64,000 nt of DNA from Flavobacteriaceae bacterium PS02336 (GTDB lineage: Bacteria; Bacteroidota; Bacteroidia; Flavobacteriales; Flavobacteriaceae), in assembly GCA_029960065.1 (NCBI GenBank), contig JASCOF010000001.1, forward strand, positions 1,178,001 to 1,242,000, read 5' to 3'. Position numbers and translations under genes: made by a program. Below the pieces are notes generated by a model, which searched no databases, was not told the origin of the DNA, and saw only the letters and a program-made list of their open reading frames with translations. Within the stretch, counting starts at the first letter, position 1. The number at the start of each line of letters is the position of its first letter. Below, piece after piece: positions 1 through 8,891 of this stretch.

Positions 1-128
1 AATTTTACTGTTAGACTTTCATAATTCCCATTTTTCGTTTCTGATATTGAATTGCTAAACTAAAAAACGTGTTGGACCGCTTTGCAATAGAAATAAATTA
101 AGAGATTTGAATGGAGTAACTTCTTGAT

Positions 129-761
129 TTAAAATTTATTAGGCTTGCTAACGTATTTATTTCCTTTAATAAAAAAGCGCCACGGCAAAAGAGCGTGTTC
201 CTCTGCATAAGCAATGCCAACACGAGGGACAGCGGCAATTTCATCTTCTGAATATCGAGTGCCGTAATCTTCAATCCAAACTTCATCTCCACATAGCTCC
301 TTTTTATTGAAAGACGCATCTATTCCAAGCGCCTTTGCAGCAGATCCTGGGCCAGAGGAAATCGATGCTTTAGATGCAGGAATATTTCTTCTTTCTTCTA
401 TAATTTCTATTCCTTTAAATGGTTCAATTGCTCTAATTAAAACGGCATGCGGTTCTCCTTCGGCAGCACTTACAATATTGAACAAATGATGAATTCCGTA
501 ACACAAATAAACATAAGAAACGCCGCCAGAACCGAACATAATCTCTGTTCTGTTAGTACGTCTTCCTCCATATGCGTGAGAAGCTTTGTCTTGAACTCCA
601 AAATAAGCTTCGGTTTCTACAATAATACCGCTGGTTATTTTTCCATCAATCTGAGTACAAAGCACTTTTCCTAAAAGATCTTTTGCCAGAAAAATGACAT
701 CAGGATTTAGATAATAAGAAAAGGGCAGTTTGGATGGATATTTTGAAAAATCTTTGTTCAT
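129..761 (-). CDS. DNA-3-methyladenine glycosylase (AAG/Mpg family)
   Basis: Base-excision repair glycosylase of the AAG (mammalian MPG) fold, which removes alkylated purines such as 3-methyladenine. The 210-residue length is normal for bacterial members. The family core is visible: the VETEAY motif (about residues 48-53) carrying the catalytic glutamate, then SHAYGGRRTNRTEIMFG, which forms the base and DNA contact region, and the YVYLCYGIHHLFNIV core strand. The C-terminal half has the family SGPGSAAKALGI segment. The ATG start lies just before the conserved region. The gene stands alone; nothing is seen in the 128 bases downstream to the window edge. Confidence 0.93.
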   Translation of the reverse strand: MNKDFSKYPSKLPFSYYLNPDVIFLAKDLLGKVLCTQIDGKITSGIIVETEAYFGVQDKASHAYGGRRTNRTEIMFGSGGVSYVYLCYGIHHLFNIVSAAEGEPHAVLIRAIEPFKGIEIIEERRNIPASKASISSGPGSAAKALGIDASFNKKELCGDEVWIEDYGTRYSEDEIAAVPRVGIAYAEEHALLPWRFFIKGNKYVSKPNKF

Positions 762-940
762 TTGAATTATGATTTATAAAAAAGGAATTGATTTTTAAAT
801 TTAAAAAATAATGAGATCATTTCGATATAATTGTATTTCGTTTAATTCTTGTGCTAGTTTTATAACTTTTAGAAGGGATTCTATAAGCATGGATTTTGAG
901 ATTTCAAGTAATTTTATGAAAACTTAAAAACTACGAGATT

Positions 941-1141
941 ATGAAAACGAATAATAACAATCCGGATAACGCTAAAAAAAGCGGTTCTGATAATCGAAGC
1001 GATACTAGAAAACACCAATATAGAGATCATGATGAAGTTTTGACAAATGATGAAAATTATGATAGAGATACTCATAAATTCAAAGGAGAAGAACCTGATT
1101 TCGATGATAAATTGGACAATGAGGAAAAGAATAAAGAATAA
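941..1141 (+). CDS. Small highly charged hydrophilic protein, function unknown
   Basis: A 66-residue protein composed almost entirely of Asn, Asp, Glu, Lys, Arg and His, with no hydrophobic core, so it is probably intrinsically disordered. The start follows an A-rich leader typical of Bacteroidota, and an intrinsic terminator lies ten bases after the stop, which supports a real transcription unit. Similar small charged proteins often accompany stress genes in flavobacteria, but no family is recognised. A longer open frame on the opposite strand (914-1210) is hydrophobic only because it is antisense to Asp/Asn codons, and it is rejected. Confidence 0.6.
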   Translation: MKTNNNNPDNAKKSGSDNRSDTRKHQYRDHDEVLTNDENYDRDTHKFKGEEPDFDDKLDNEEKNKE

Positions 1142-1150
1142 ACAATAAAG

Positions 1151-1185
1151 AATGTCTCTGATAAAATTGGGGACATTTTTTATTT
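1151..1185 (+). terminator. Intrinsic terminator after the small charged gene
   Basis: An inverted repeat AATGTCTC / GGGGACATT (one G-T pair) with an 10-base loop is followed by a T-rich run. It lies between the convergent 941-1141 (+) and 1219-2439 (-) genes. Confidence 0.65.
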
Positions 1186-1218
1186 TTAGGATATTAATAA
1201 TCTTCTTCAAGGTCTTTT

Positions 1219-2439
1219 TTAAAACAACTCCAATTGATTACTTGGATTGGAGGGTTTATTTTTAGGAGGTTTAGCGTCTCCAAAAACAGTTTTTCCGCCA
1301 TATTTATAAGATTCGTTTCTTTCTCGCTGCACTAAAGCATCAAAATTAGTATTGGGAGTAAAACTTTTTTCTGCTTCTCTAGAAATATCAGATAATTTTC
1401 TAATTGCATCAATTTTGTCGCTGTTACCAATTTTGGCACGGTTAATAGCGCGTTGCAGTGTTTCTATAGTTTCATCGTAGATTTTTACCGGAACAGGAAA
1501 AGGATGACCGTCTTTTCCTCCGTGGGCAAATGAGAAACGTGCAGGATCTTCAAAACGGGTAGGAGTGCCGTAGATTATTTCACTCACCAATGCTAAAGAC
1601 TGTAAAGCTCTTGGTCCCATTCCTTTTAAAAGCAATAGTTCTTCAAAATCTTCCGGCTTATTTTCATGTGTAGTCCAAAGCATTGCGCCAAGTCTTTTCA
1701 TATTAACATCTTCGATACGCACATCATGATGCGCAGGCATGCTAAGATGCTGCATTTCTTTCATGATTTGGGTTGGAGATTCTTTTACCAATTCTAAAAT
1801 ACCTTCTCTTGACTTTGCTGCCGCTTGAGCGGTCAAGTTTAAAATCGTTCCTTGATTTTCGCCGTAGATAAACGTATGCGGTTCGTTTATAAAAGATTTT
1901 AAATCTGGCGAATGCCAATGATATCTTCTAGCTGTTTTAGAGTGCGGATTCATTCCCTGCTGTATAACAGCCCATTGTCCTTTATTGTCCACAATAAAAT
2001 TATGCTGATACAATTGAAATCCGTCTTGAATTGCGGTGTTATCAACTTTAGCGGTAAGTCGGCTGCAGTTGGCAAGATTATTTCCTTCAAGACCAGTTTT
2101 TTCGCCTACAAATAAAAGTTCCTGGGGCGTTAAAAGCGAATTTTTGCCTTTGCCTCCGCAGATGTAAATTCCCAGCTCTTTTGAATGCGGATTTACGGAT
2201 TTTTTTAACGCTCCAAGTACAGAAGTGGTAATTCCAGACGAATGCCAATCCATACCCATTACGGCACCAAAACTTTGAAACCAGAAAGGATTACTAAGTT
2301 TGCTAACTACTTCTGAAGTAGAGAATTCTAAAGCTATGGTTTCAACAATTGCAAATCCTAATTTTGACATTCGTTCAGAAAGCCACAGCGGAACTTGTCC
2401 GTAATGTAATGGAAGATCTGCTGTACCGGAACGTTTCAT
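1219..2439 (-). CDS. DUF763 domain protein
   Basis: A 406-residue protein matching the DUF763 family in full length: N-terminal MKRSGTADLPLHYG, a central HDVR region, and LLLKGMGPRALQSLALV near residues 272-288, which reads as a helix-hairpin-helix DNA-binding motif. The family has no firmly known function as far as I know; the HhH suggests a DNA-related role. The protein ends in QLELF, which resembles the sliding-clamp binding pentapeptide (QLxLF) at an accessible C-terminus. It is monocistronic, with a good TAnnTTTG promoter 20 bases upstream of the ATG. Confidence 0.85.
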   Translation of the reverse strand: MKRSGTADLPLHYGQVPLWLSERMSKLGFAIVETIALEFSTSEVVSKLSNPFWFQSFGAVMGMDWHSSGITTSVLGALKKSVNPHSKELGIYICGGKGKNSLLTPQELLFVGEKTGLEGNNLANCSRLTAKVDNTAIQDGFQLYQHNFIVDNKGQWAVIQQGMNPHSKTARRYHWHSPDLKSFINEPHTFIYGENQGTILNLTAQAAAKSREGILELVKESPTQIMKEMQHLSMPAHHDVRIEDVNMKRLGAMLWTTHENKPEDFEELLLLKGMGPRALQSLALVSEIIYGTPTRFEDPARFSFAHGGKDGHPFPVPVKIYDETIETLQRAINRAKIGNSDKIDAIRKLSDISREAEKSFTPNTNFDALVQRERNESYKYGGKTVFGDAKPPKNKPSNPSNQLELF

Positions 2440-2458
2440 GGAAAGTATTTGTGTGTTA

Positions 2459-2492
2459 CAAAGATAAATAAAAAGATAAAAAAAATCTCAAA
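2459..2492 (-). promoter_or_regulatory. Bacteroidota-type promoter of the DUF763 gene
   Basis: On the minus strand TATCTTTG (2459-2466) matches the -7 consensus TAnnTTTG. TTTG at 2489-2492, 22 bases further upstream, can serve as the -33 element. The 5' leader would be about 15 bases. The rest of the 2440-2773 intergenic stretch shows no gene. Confidence 0.55.
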
Positions 2493-2773
2493 TCAACAAG
2501 TTTGTATTTTTACTTTTGACAAAGAGTGAATTGCAGTTACTGTAAATATCTAAGTCCGATACTATTTAAAATTTTTGCTTTTAAATATTTAATTAATAGT
2601 GAATGATTGAATAAATTTAGAGTAGTTTTAAGGGCATTGATTGATTAATTCAAGTAAAATAATTATACTGATTTTTACCAAACCTTTTTCAATTTAAATG
2701 CATCTATATTTATAAGATCGAATTACAATAAAAATATAAACTGTCTTCTTTTTTAGGAAGGAATTTAAAAAGA

Positions 2774-4114
2774 ATGAATGTAATGAAGAAAACGTTTTTA
2801 CTATTTTTTAGTTTTACTTTAATTGTTTGCTGTCAAAATAAGCCTATTGAACCCGCAATTATAGACCCCTCTTTAAAAGTAGGTGATATATCTTATGGAT
2901 GCAGTTTTCTTGGAGAGCCAGTTTATATAATTAATAAAGATTATGTTATTTATCAAGACTGCCACACTCATGAAGTTATTAATGCCGATTTAGCCTCTTT
3001 TGGAATAAAACCAATAGGAATAAGAGATGGTTTTGCATTTGACAAAAATGGAATCTTTGTAAACGGAAATTTTTTAGAAATTGATACTACGGGTTTTGTA
3101 ATTTTAGAAAGGGATCAAAATAAAAACATTTGGTGGAAAACTAAAACTAAGGTTTTTAAAAATACAACAGAGTTAGAAAAATCAGAAGCCGATTCATTTT
3201 CAAAAAATCCGGGAATAAAACAGCGAAATGTTTCAAATGAAGCCCATACGAAGAGAATCAATATAGATTATAATTTTTATAAAGAGAATAATCATATCTA
3301 TTTTAGAAATAAACGAACAGGTTTTGATGCGGAAACATTTAGTCCAATAGGTCAAAACCATTTCTATTATAAAGATAAAGATGTTGTGTTTTATCTTAAC
3401 AACGGCACGGAGGGAATACAGAAATTGAATGAAGTTGATGTAAATTCGGCTGGAATTTTTAATAATTTTCTAATGGATAAAAACTATCTGTATCATCAAA
3501 ATATTAGAATAATTAAAAGTGATGGTATTGAGCTTTTAGCTATTTTTGCTGGATATAGAAAAGGCTGCGGACTTGATCAAGTGCCGATGTCAGATTTTTA
3601 TTTGTTTAGAAATTTTGAAGGATTCTGGATTGTAAAAATTTCAAACACTATTTCATACCGTTTTCTTGGAAAAGTGTTTGACCGAAAATGGGATCCTGCT
3701 TTTGATATAATTGATCTGCCTAAAAAATATGGAAACGCTAGAGCCAGTTTACCTTTAAAACCTGAGGAGAAAGAATTAAAAGTAGAAGAAAATCAAGTAT
3801 ACAATACTGCAGTTGTTGATAATCTGCCGGAATATCCAGGAGGTATTGAAAAATTGTACGCTTTTGTTAAAAAAAATTATGTTGTGCCAAAAGTTGTAAT
3901 TGAGCAAGACATTAAGAATTTACGTGTTTATGCAAGTTTTGTAGTTGAAAGAGATGGAAGTTTATCGGATATAAAAGTTCTTAATGATCCTGGATATGGA
4001 TCTGGAAAGGAATTGATAAGAGTTTTAAAAATGATTCCCAATTGGAAGCCGGCTGTGCTTAATGGAAAACCAGTACGATCAAATTATAATCTCCCTTTTA
4101 AAGTAAATATATAA
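2774..4114 (+). CDS. DKNYY-type lipoprotein with C-terminal TonB-like domain
   Basis: A secreted lipoprotein: the signal peptide ends in LIVC with the lipid-accepting Cys near residue 19. Residues about 40-300 contain repeated DKNYVIYQD, DKNYLYHQN and KDKDVVFY segments typical of the DKNYY family of Bacteroidota envelope proteins. The last ~100 residues (from NLPEYPGGIEKLYAFVKKNY) match the TonB C-terminal fold: YPGG, an ASFVVERDGSLSDIKVL strand, NWKPAVLNGKPVRS, and a final PFKVNI. The TonB-like domain probably works in the periplasm, but with no N-terminal TonB helix it is not a classical energy transducer. An alternative start three codons in (2783) gives the same signal peptide. It is convergent with the next gene, only 7 bases away. 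Confidence 0.78.
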   Translation: MNVMKKTFLLFFSFTLIVCCQNKPIEPAIIDPSLKVGDISYGCSFLGEPVYIINKDYVIYQDCHTHEVINADLASFGIKPIGIRDGFAFDKNGIFVNGNFLEIDTTGFVILERDQNKNIWWKTKTKVFKNTTELEKSEADSFSKNPGIKQRNVSNEAHTKRINIDYNFYKENNHIYFRNKRTGFDAETFSPIGQNHFYYKDKDVVFYLNNGTEGIQKLNEVDVNSAGIFNNFLMDKNYLYHQNIRIIKSDGIELLAIFAGYRKGCGLDQVPMSDFYLFRNFEGFWIVKISNTISYRFLGKVFDRKWDPAFDIIDLPKKYGNARASLPLKPEEKELKVEENQVYNTAVVDNLPEYPGGIEKLYAFVKKNYVVPKVVIEQDIKNLRVYASFVVERDGSLSDIKVLNDPGYGSGKELIRVLKMIPNWKPAVLNGKPVRSNYNLPFKVNI

Positions 4115-4121
4115 ATCATCA

Positions 4122-5606
4122 TTAGTCTAAATACTCTTTTCCATCTAAAGTAAGCCATCCCTTTTGACCATTTGGTAATTCAAAGCGGGCGTAATTTCCT
4201 TTAAAGTCTTCTATTTTTTTATATTTAATTGCTTTCATGATTGGATAATAAGTAAATAGACCCTCTTTTTCTATTAAGAAAGTTAGCTGATTTAATTCAG
4301 AGATTGTATCACAATTTTTTGGAAGCTGCTTATCGTAAGTTTCTATTTCTTTACTCGGATTTTCTGTCAGTAAATATTCGAGCGAATTAAGATTAAATTT
4401 TCCGTTTTTGAGTTTCGTGTAAATTACAATAGGATTTTTTAGCGTAAATCCCATCATTTCTGAATCGAGAGTGTAGAAAGACAAAGGCTGATCAAAAAAT
4501 TGGACGGTTTCAAATTCATTTGAATTTTGCATTTTAAAGCTTCTTTCGTAACCTTGAAAATTAGTTATAATTGAACTTATATTATCAGTTTCAAAATAAA
4601 AGTAATCTTCTTTTTTAACTATTTTGAAGTGGCATTCTCTATTTGGAAAGAAATGATTAAAACTCATTTGATAACTTGCATCAGAAGGTTTGTATGCTGT
4701 TCCTGTCAAATTTATTGTCTTTAATTCGTGGTTTTCGATAATCTGCATGCTCGGCTCAAACTTCCCAAAACTGAAACTCGTTATTTTTTTTAATTTCAAT
4801 TTTTGAAAAGTGTAATTGTAGATTTCAATTTTGTCTTTTTTATATCCAACAATAAAACGAGTATTGAAAAAAATAGAATCGAACGCCCTTTTGATACCAT
4901 CTTCATTATAAATAGTTCTAATTTTTAACTGTTTGTTCTTTAAGGTATCAATGCGATAAAAATCCCCGTTAAGTACTAATTCGCTATCTTGGGTTGAATG
5001 AATCTCAGATGCTGTTAACGTTCTTAAGGGAGTTGTTACATATCCATTGGCATAGGAATCATTTAAATTTCTATCATCAAATAAAAATCTTAATTTTTCT
5101 TTTGTCGGGACAATGAAACCTTTTGGGAAGCAAAGAATTCTTTTATCATTGCCAAAATCTAAAATACAATAGTGAAGTAAATGCCGGCTTACTGGTTTTT
5201 GTATCGAATCTTCTAATTCGGCTATAGAAAAAAAGTTTTTATTGTATTTATATATCCTATAATTATCATCGTCATTATTTTGAGTAGTGAACTTTTGGCG
5301 GTCTAATTTTTTAAAGTCAAATTTAACAATCTCAGAACCTAAAACTGTTGAAGCATCTTTCCTGATTTTTTCAATTTCAGCCAAATTGGAAGCAGATAAT
5401 TCATATTTTATTCCGCCCGATAAAGTTTCGTAATCATCAATATTTTTAATTCTTAATTGATAAACAACATCATTTTTCATGAGATAAATACCTTCTTCAG
5501 CATGAATAAACTGTAAATCTCCTTCGTTTATTTTGAAAACTTTTTGTCCAAGACAAACTTGAACCATAAATATTAAAAGGAGAGTTGTTATGGAAATATA
5601 TTTCAT
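4122..5606 (-). CDS. Secreted hypothetical protein with WG-repeat-like C-terminus
   Basis: A 494-residue protein with a cleavable signal peptide (MKYISITTLLLIFMVQVCLG, then Q). No enzyme motif is recognised. The body alternates short strands with lysine-rich turns, and the end (ARFELPNGQKGWLTLDGKEYLD) resembles a single WG-type beta repeat. Position and style suggest an exported or periplasmic protein related in kind to the neighbouring DKNYY lipoprotein. The two are convergent with a 7-base gap, so they are not one operon. The function is unknown. Confidence 0.62.
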   Translation of the reverse strand: MKYISITTLLLIFMVQVCLGQKVFKINEGDLQFIHAEEGIYLMKNDVVYQLRIKNIDDYETLSGGIKYELSASNLAEIEKIRKDASTVLGSEIVKFDFKKLDRQKFTTQNNDDDNYRIYKYNKNFFSIAELEDSIQKPVSRHLLHYCILDFGNDKRILCFPKGFIVPTKEKLRFLFDDRNLNDSYANGYVTTPLRTLTASEIHSTQDSELVLNGDFYRIDTLKNKQLKIRTIYNEDGIKRAFDSIFFNTRFIVGYKKDKIEIYNYTFQKLKLKKITSFSFGKFEPSMQIIENHELKTINLTGTAYKPSDASYQMSFNHFFPNRECHFKIVKKEDYFYFETDNISSIITNFQGYERSFKMQNSNEFETVQFFDQPLSFYTLDSEMMGFTLKNPIVIYTKLKNGKFNLNSLEYLLTENPSKEIETYDKQLPKNCDTISELNQLTFLIEKEGLFTYYPIMKAIKYKKIEDFKGNYARFELPNGQKGWLTLDGKEYLD

Positions 5607-5784
5607 ATCTGGCGTTTTTGTCTTTTTAAATGATAGAGACTAAAAAATCTAAATAGGTTGGGAGCGAAGTATTATTTGTTGCGTATTTTACTTTCTCAAT
5701 TTAGTTTTAAAATAGTAATGCTAATATATTGCAGTTTTATATACTTCTTAATATTTGATTTGTATTTTGTTTCATGAGATAAAT

Positions 5785-5818
5785 GAAAAAAACGCTAAAA
5801 CCTAAATTTCAGCGTTTT
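5785..5818 (-). terminator. Intrinsic terminator of the PL14-like gene
   Basis: AAAACGCT (5789-5796) pairs with AGCGTTTT (5811-5818). Read on the minus strand, the hairpin is followed by a T run, 33 bases beyond the stop of the 5851-6642 gene. Confidence 0.65.
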
Positions 5819-5850
5819 CTTTTATTTTTGTTATTCAAATCGTTTTTAAA

Positions 5851-6642
5851 CTATAGTGCATCCCAAGAAGCACTTGGATAATAAATAGAACTTGTTACAG
5901 GAGCTTTCCAGTATTCTTGACTGCCGCCTCGGAAAGTATGTAAACTCACAGCATTGACATTTCGCTTAGAATTATTAGTTACCCAGCGAATTTTTTCGTT
6001 CAGTATTTCGGTACCATTTACATAATATTTCACATATCCATCAGTATTTGAACCCGTATTCAGCTTAACAGATATTTGACAGTTGTAGGTCACATTTTCT
6101 TGGATATAATATTTTTTTCCAAAATCATTGCCATATTGCCCAGGCTGATCTCTATAATAAACATAAGGCTGCAGATAAGCACCGCTTCCTTTAGCGCTGT
6201 TTGAACCATTTGGACAATACCACATAAATCTCGCACTGCCGCCGTTACCATCCCATCCTGGGTCGCCGCCAGTATTTTGATCACCAATTAAGATTCCGTA
6301 ACCGCATTTACCACCTCTGCTCCAATAAAACCCAGAATTGAATCTCATTTGAAACCAAACGGTATAAACACCAGTTGACCATACGCCATAAGATGTACAC
6401 AATCCGCCGGGGCAGGATAACGTATTGGTCTGCAATGTAATTGTTCGAGCTCCAGCCGTTCCAGCTGCCAAGGCGGCGGCAGCTTTTGATGTTGTGCCAT
6501 CTATGGACGTCTCTTTGTTAGCTGTTTCCAGCGTTTCTTTGTTAACGCTCTGTGGTTCACTTAAATCTTGTTCCTTTTCGCAGGAATTAAACATAAATGC
6601 TGTCATAAATAACAGACTTGTTACTTTTAAGATTCTTTTCAT
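5851..6642 (-). CDS. Polysaccharide lyase family 14-like lipoprotein
   Basis: Signal peptide with a lipobox (MFNSC, Cys near residue 20), then a Ser/Thr/Ala-rich linker to about residue 68. The rest reads as a beta-jelly-roll lyase-like domain. VWFQMRFNSGF, WSRGGKCGYGIL, GGSARFMWYCPNG, and the C-terminal SLHTFRGGS followed by a short tail are the landmarks of the PL14 (alginate/glucuronan lyase) fold. It is likely a cell-surface lipoprotein acting on a uronic-acid polymer, but activity is inferred from fold motifs only. It stands alone rather than in a PUL. A sugar-binding module without catalysis is an alternative. Confidence 0.7.
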   Translation of the reverse strand: MKRILKVTSLLFMTAFMFNSCEKEQDLSEPQSVNKETLETANKETSIDGTTSKAAAALAAGTAGARTITLQTNTLSCPGGLCTSYGVWSTGVYTVWFQMRFNSGFYWSRGGKCGYGILIGDQNTGGDPGWDGNGGSARFMWYCPNGSNSAKGSGAYLQPYVYYRDQPGQYGNDFGKKYYIQENVTYNCQISVKLNTGSNTDGYVKYYVNGTEILNEKIRWVTNNSKRNVNAVSLHTFRGGSQEYWKAPVTSSIYYPSASWDAL

Positions 6643-6916
6643 TTTTTGAAATTTTAAGGTTAATAAATTGATAGTTAGTAAATAACAAATAGTGGTTACA
6701 TTATTTACAATGTAAAGTTGCTTATTAATGATGTATAAGAAGAGTAATAAAGTCCGTTTTTACGTACATAAAAATCCAGCGTATCTATTTTGGGTCTATT
6801 TTTTTAATGGAAAGACTTAAACAATAAAAAGCTATTATTAACATAAGTTTAAAAGGTCAATCCTTTACCAATCCAGCATTTTGGCGTAAATTGTTTGTTA
6901 TTAAAATATATTAATT

Positions 6917-7942
6917 ATGAAAGCAGTACGTTATTTTGGACATAAAGATGTAAGAGTAGTAAACGATTTAGAAAAACCTGTTCCTAAAGGTGATGAGGTT
7001 TTGTTAAAGATTGGCGGCGCAGGAGTTTGCCACTCTGATCTGCATATTATTGATGAAGGAACTATTGGCAATCTTGTATTTACGCTCGGACATGAGAATG
7101 CAGGTTGGATTGAAGCAGTTGGTGATACCGTAAAAGATTATAAAAAAGGCGATGCTGTACTAGTTTACGGACCATGGGGATGCGGACACTGTAAGCCTTG
7201 CCAGCAATCTAAAGAAAATTACTGCGACCACCAAAGTGAATTGGGTTATGGCGGAGGACTTGGTCTTAATGGAGGTATGGCAGATTATATGCTGGTGCCG
7301 TCTTCAAGATTATTAGTGCCTATTTTTGATTTAGATCCTGTAATTGCAGCGCCGTTAACAGACGCAGCATTAACTCCTTATTCAGCCATTAAAAGATCAC
7401 TTCCTAAACTAATGCCAGATGAATATGTGGTTGTAATAGGAGTGGGAGGGCTGGGCCATGTGGCAATCCAGATTTTAAGAGAAACGTCGGGAGCAGCGAT
7501 AATTGCTTGTGATGTTACCGAAGAGAAACTTGCATTTGCTAAAGAATTAGGTGCTGCCTATACAGTCAATTCTAAAGATGCAGATGCGGCAGAGCAGATT
7601 CTAAAAATCACTGGACTTAAAAAAGCTAAAGTCATTTTAGACTTTGTGGGAGCAACACCAACAATTGATTTAGGAACAAAAGTAGTTGGAATGGATGGCG
7701 ATCTTACCATAGTTGGTCTTGGCGGCGGTTATTATCAGTACAGCATGAACGGACTGCCTTTTGGAGTAACAATGACAAATCCGTATTGGGGATCTCGTAC
7801 AGAACTTATGGAAGTTGTAGGTCTGGCAAGACAGAAAAAAATACATATCGAAATCGAAAAATTTGATCTGGAACAGGCAAATGAAGTTTATGATAAAATG
7901 CGCCACGGACAAATTAAAGGTCGAGCCGTATTGGTTCCATAA
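6917..7942 (+). CDS. Zinc-dependent NAD(P) alcohol dehydrogenase (MDR family)
   Basis: A medium-chain dehydrogenase of 341 residues. The catalytic zinc ligands C38 and H59-E60 are present (GVCHSDLH, GHENAG). The structural zinc lobe has four cysteines at 89, 92, 95 and 103 (GCGHCKPCQQSKENYC). The Rossmann motif is GVGGLGHVAI (about 175-184), with IIACDVTEEK as the second strand. It probably oxidises alcohols or reduces aldehydes with NAD; the substrate cannot be told. The gene is monocistronic and ends at a strong terminator. Confidence 0.92.
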   Translation: MKAVRYFGHKDVRVVNDLEKPVPKGDEVLLKIGGAGVCHSDLHIIDEGTIGNLVFTLGHENAGWIEAVGDTVKDYKKGDAVLVYGPWGCGHCKPCQQSKENYCDHQSELGYGGGLGLNGGMADYMLVPSSRLLVPIFDLDPVIAAPLTDAALTPYSAIKRSLPKLMPDEYVVVIGVGGLGHVAIQILRETSGAAIIACDVTEEKLAFAKELGAAYTVNSKDADAAEQILKITGLKKAKVILDFVGATPTIDLGTKVVGMDGDLTIVGLGGGYYQYSMNGLPFGVTMTNPYWGSRTELMEVVGLARQKKIHIEIEKFDLEQANEVYDKMRHGQIKGRAVLVP

Positions 7943-7964
7943 AAGAATTAAAAATAAAAGAGAA

Positions 7965-7997
7965 AGGTGTCATTTAGAAAAGTGACACCTTTTTTTA
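7965..7997 (+). terminator. Intrinsic terminator of the alcohol dehydrogenase gene
   Basis: A perfect 8-bp stem AGGTGTCA / TGACACCT with a 10-base loop and a run of T. It also separates the convergent AraC gene. Confidence 0.8.
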
Positions 7998-8034
7998 TTC
8001 CTCTTTTCTTCCCTCAAAAATTAAAAAATGAGAA

Positions 8035-8862
8035 TTAAAATGTGCTACGTAGAGTTTTAATTTTTTGCAATTCTGTTGGCGAATGACCAAACTGTTTTTT
8101 GAAAGCAAAAGAGAAGTGTGATAAATTTTCAAAGCCGATTTCATAATAAACATCAATTGGTTTTTTATTTTTTTCGGTAAGCTGATAATACGCTAATTCT
8201 AATCTTTTTTTAGTCAGCCAGCGTTGCGGTGTACTATTAAAAGCTTTATAAAAGTCCCTTTTAAAAGTGGTTAGACTTCTTCCTGTTAAGTATCCAAATT
8301 TTTCAAGCGACATATTAAACATAAAATTCTTTTCCATAAAACTGATTAAATCAATTTTATAAGGTTCGTCAAAGTTGGCTAAAATAGCGTCGATATCTTT
8401 ATCAATTGTGGTAAGGATTGAAATGGCTTCGGTAATTTTTAAGGAAGCGATGTTTTCAGGAAAATTCTCCTGCATTTCAAAATAGGGAATAAGAGACGCT
8501 AAACAGCTTTCTAGGAGAGGATGTTTATGAAAACTGAAAATTTTTGATACAGGATTTTTTGGTTTTACATTTTCCTGATTGTAAAAACCTCTAAGTCTTT
8601 CCGCTGATAAATGCATGGCAACAGCTTTATGCGGTAAACCATCTTTTGGAATATTAATAATGGTTGCCAGCTGATTTCGCGGGATTAAAAAAGTACTTCC
8701 GGCACCAAAGACAAAACTTTCATCAGCTTGAATAATTTTGGTTTCACCAGAAATTAACCACACAAGCAAATGATCATTAAAGGCTGCTTCTGTTTTAAAG
8801 AGCTTTCCAGTATAATTTGAAAGTTTAATTTCAGGATTTATGTAATTTACTTGATAGTCCAT
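8035..8862 (-). CDS. AraC family transcriptional regulator
   Basis: 275 residues: an N-terminal cupin-like sensing domain (about 1-160) and a C-terminal AraC/XylS double helix-turn-helix (about 175-270). MSLEKFGYLTGRSLTTFKRDF is the first HTH, and YYEIGFENLSHFSFAFKKQFG the highly conserved second HTH. It is the downstream gene of a two-gene unit with the SDR gene (29-base gap). It probably controls that unit through the direct repeats at 9944-9982. The inducer is unknown. Confidence 0.92.
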   Translation of the reverse strand: MDYQVNYINPEIKLSNYTGKLFKTEAAFNDHLLVWLISGETKIIQADESFVFGAGSTFLIPRNQLATIINIPKDGLPHKAVAMHLSAERLRGFYNQENVKPKNPVSKIFSFHKHPLLESCLASLIPYFEMQENFPENIASLKITEAISILTTIDKDIDAILANFDEPYKIDLISFMEKNFMFNMSLEKFGYLTGRSLTTFKRDFYKAFNSTPQRWLTKKRLELAYYQLTEKNKKPIDVYYEIGFENLSHFSFAFKKQFGHSPTELQKIKTLRSTF

Positions 8863-8891
8863 ATTGCTTGTGTGGAATAAAGATACAAATA

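Noticed and set aside
914..1210. 98-residue hydrophobic open frame on the minus strand
   Set aside because: It is the antisense of Asp/Asn/Glu codons of the small charged gene at 941-1141, which has a terminator in the right place.
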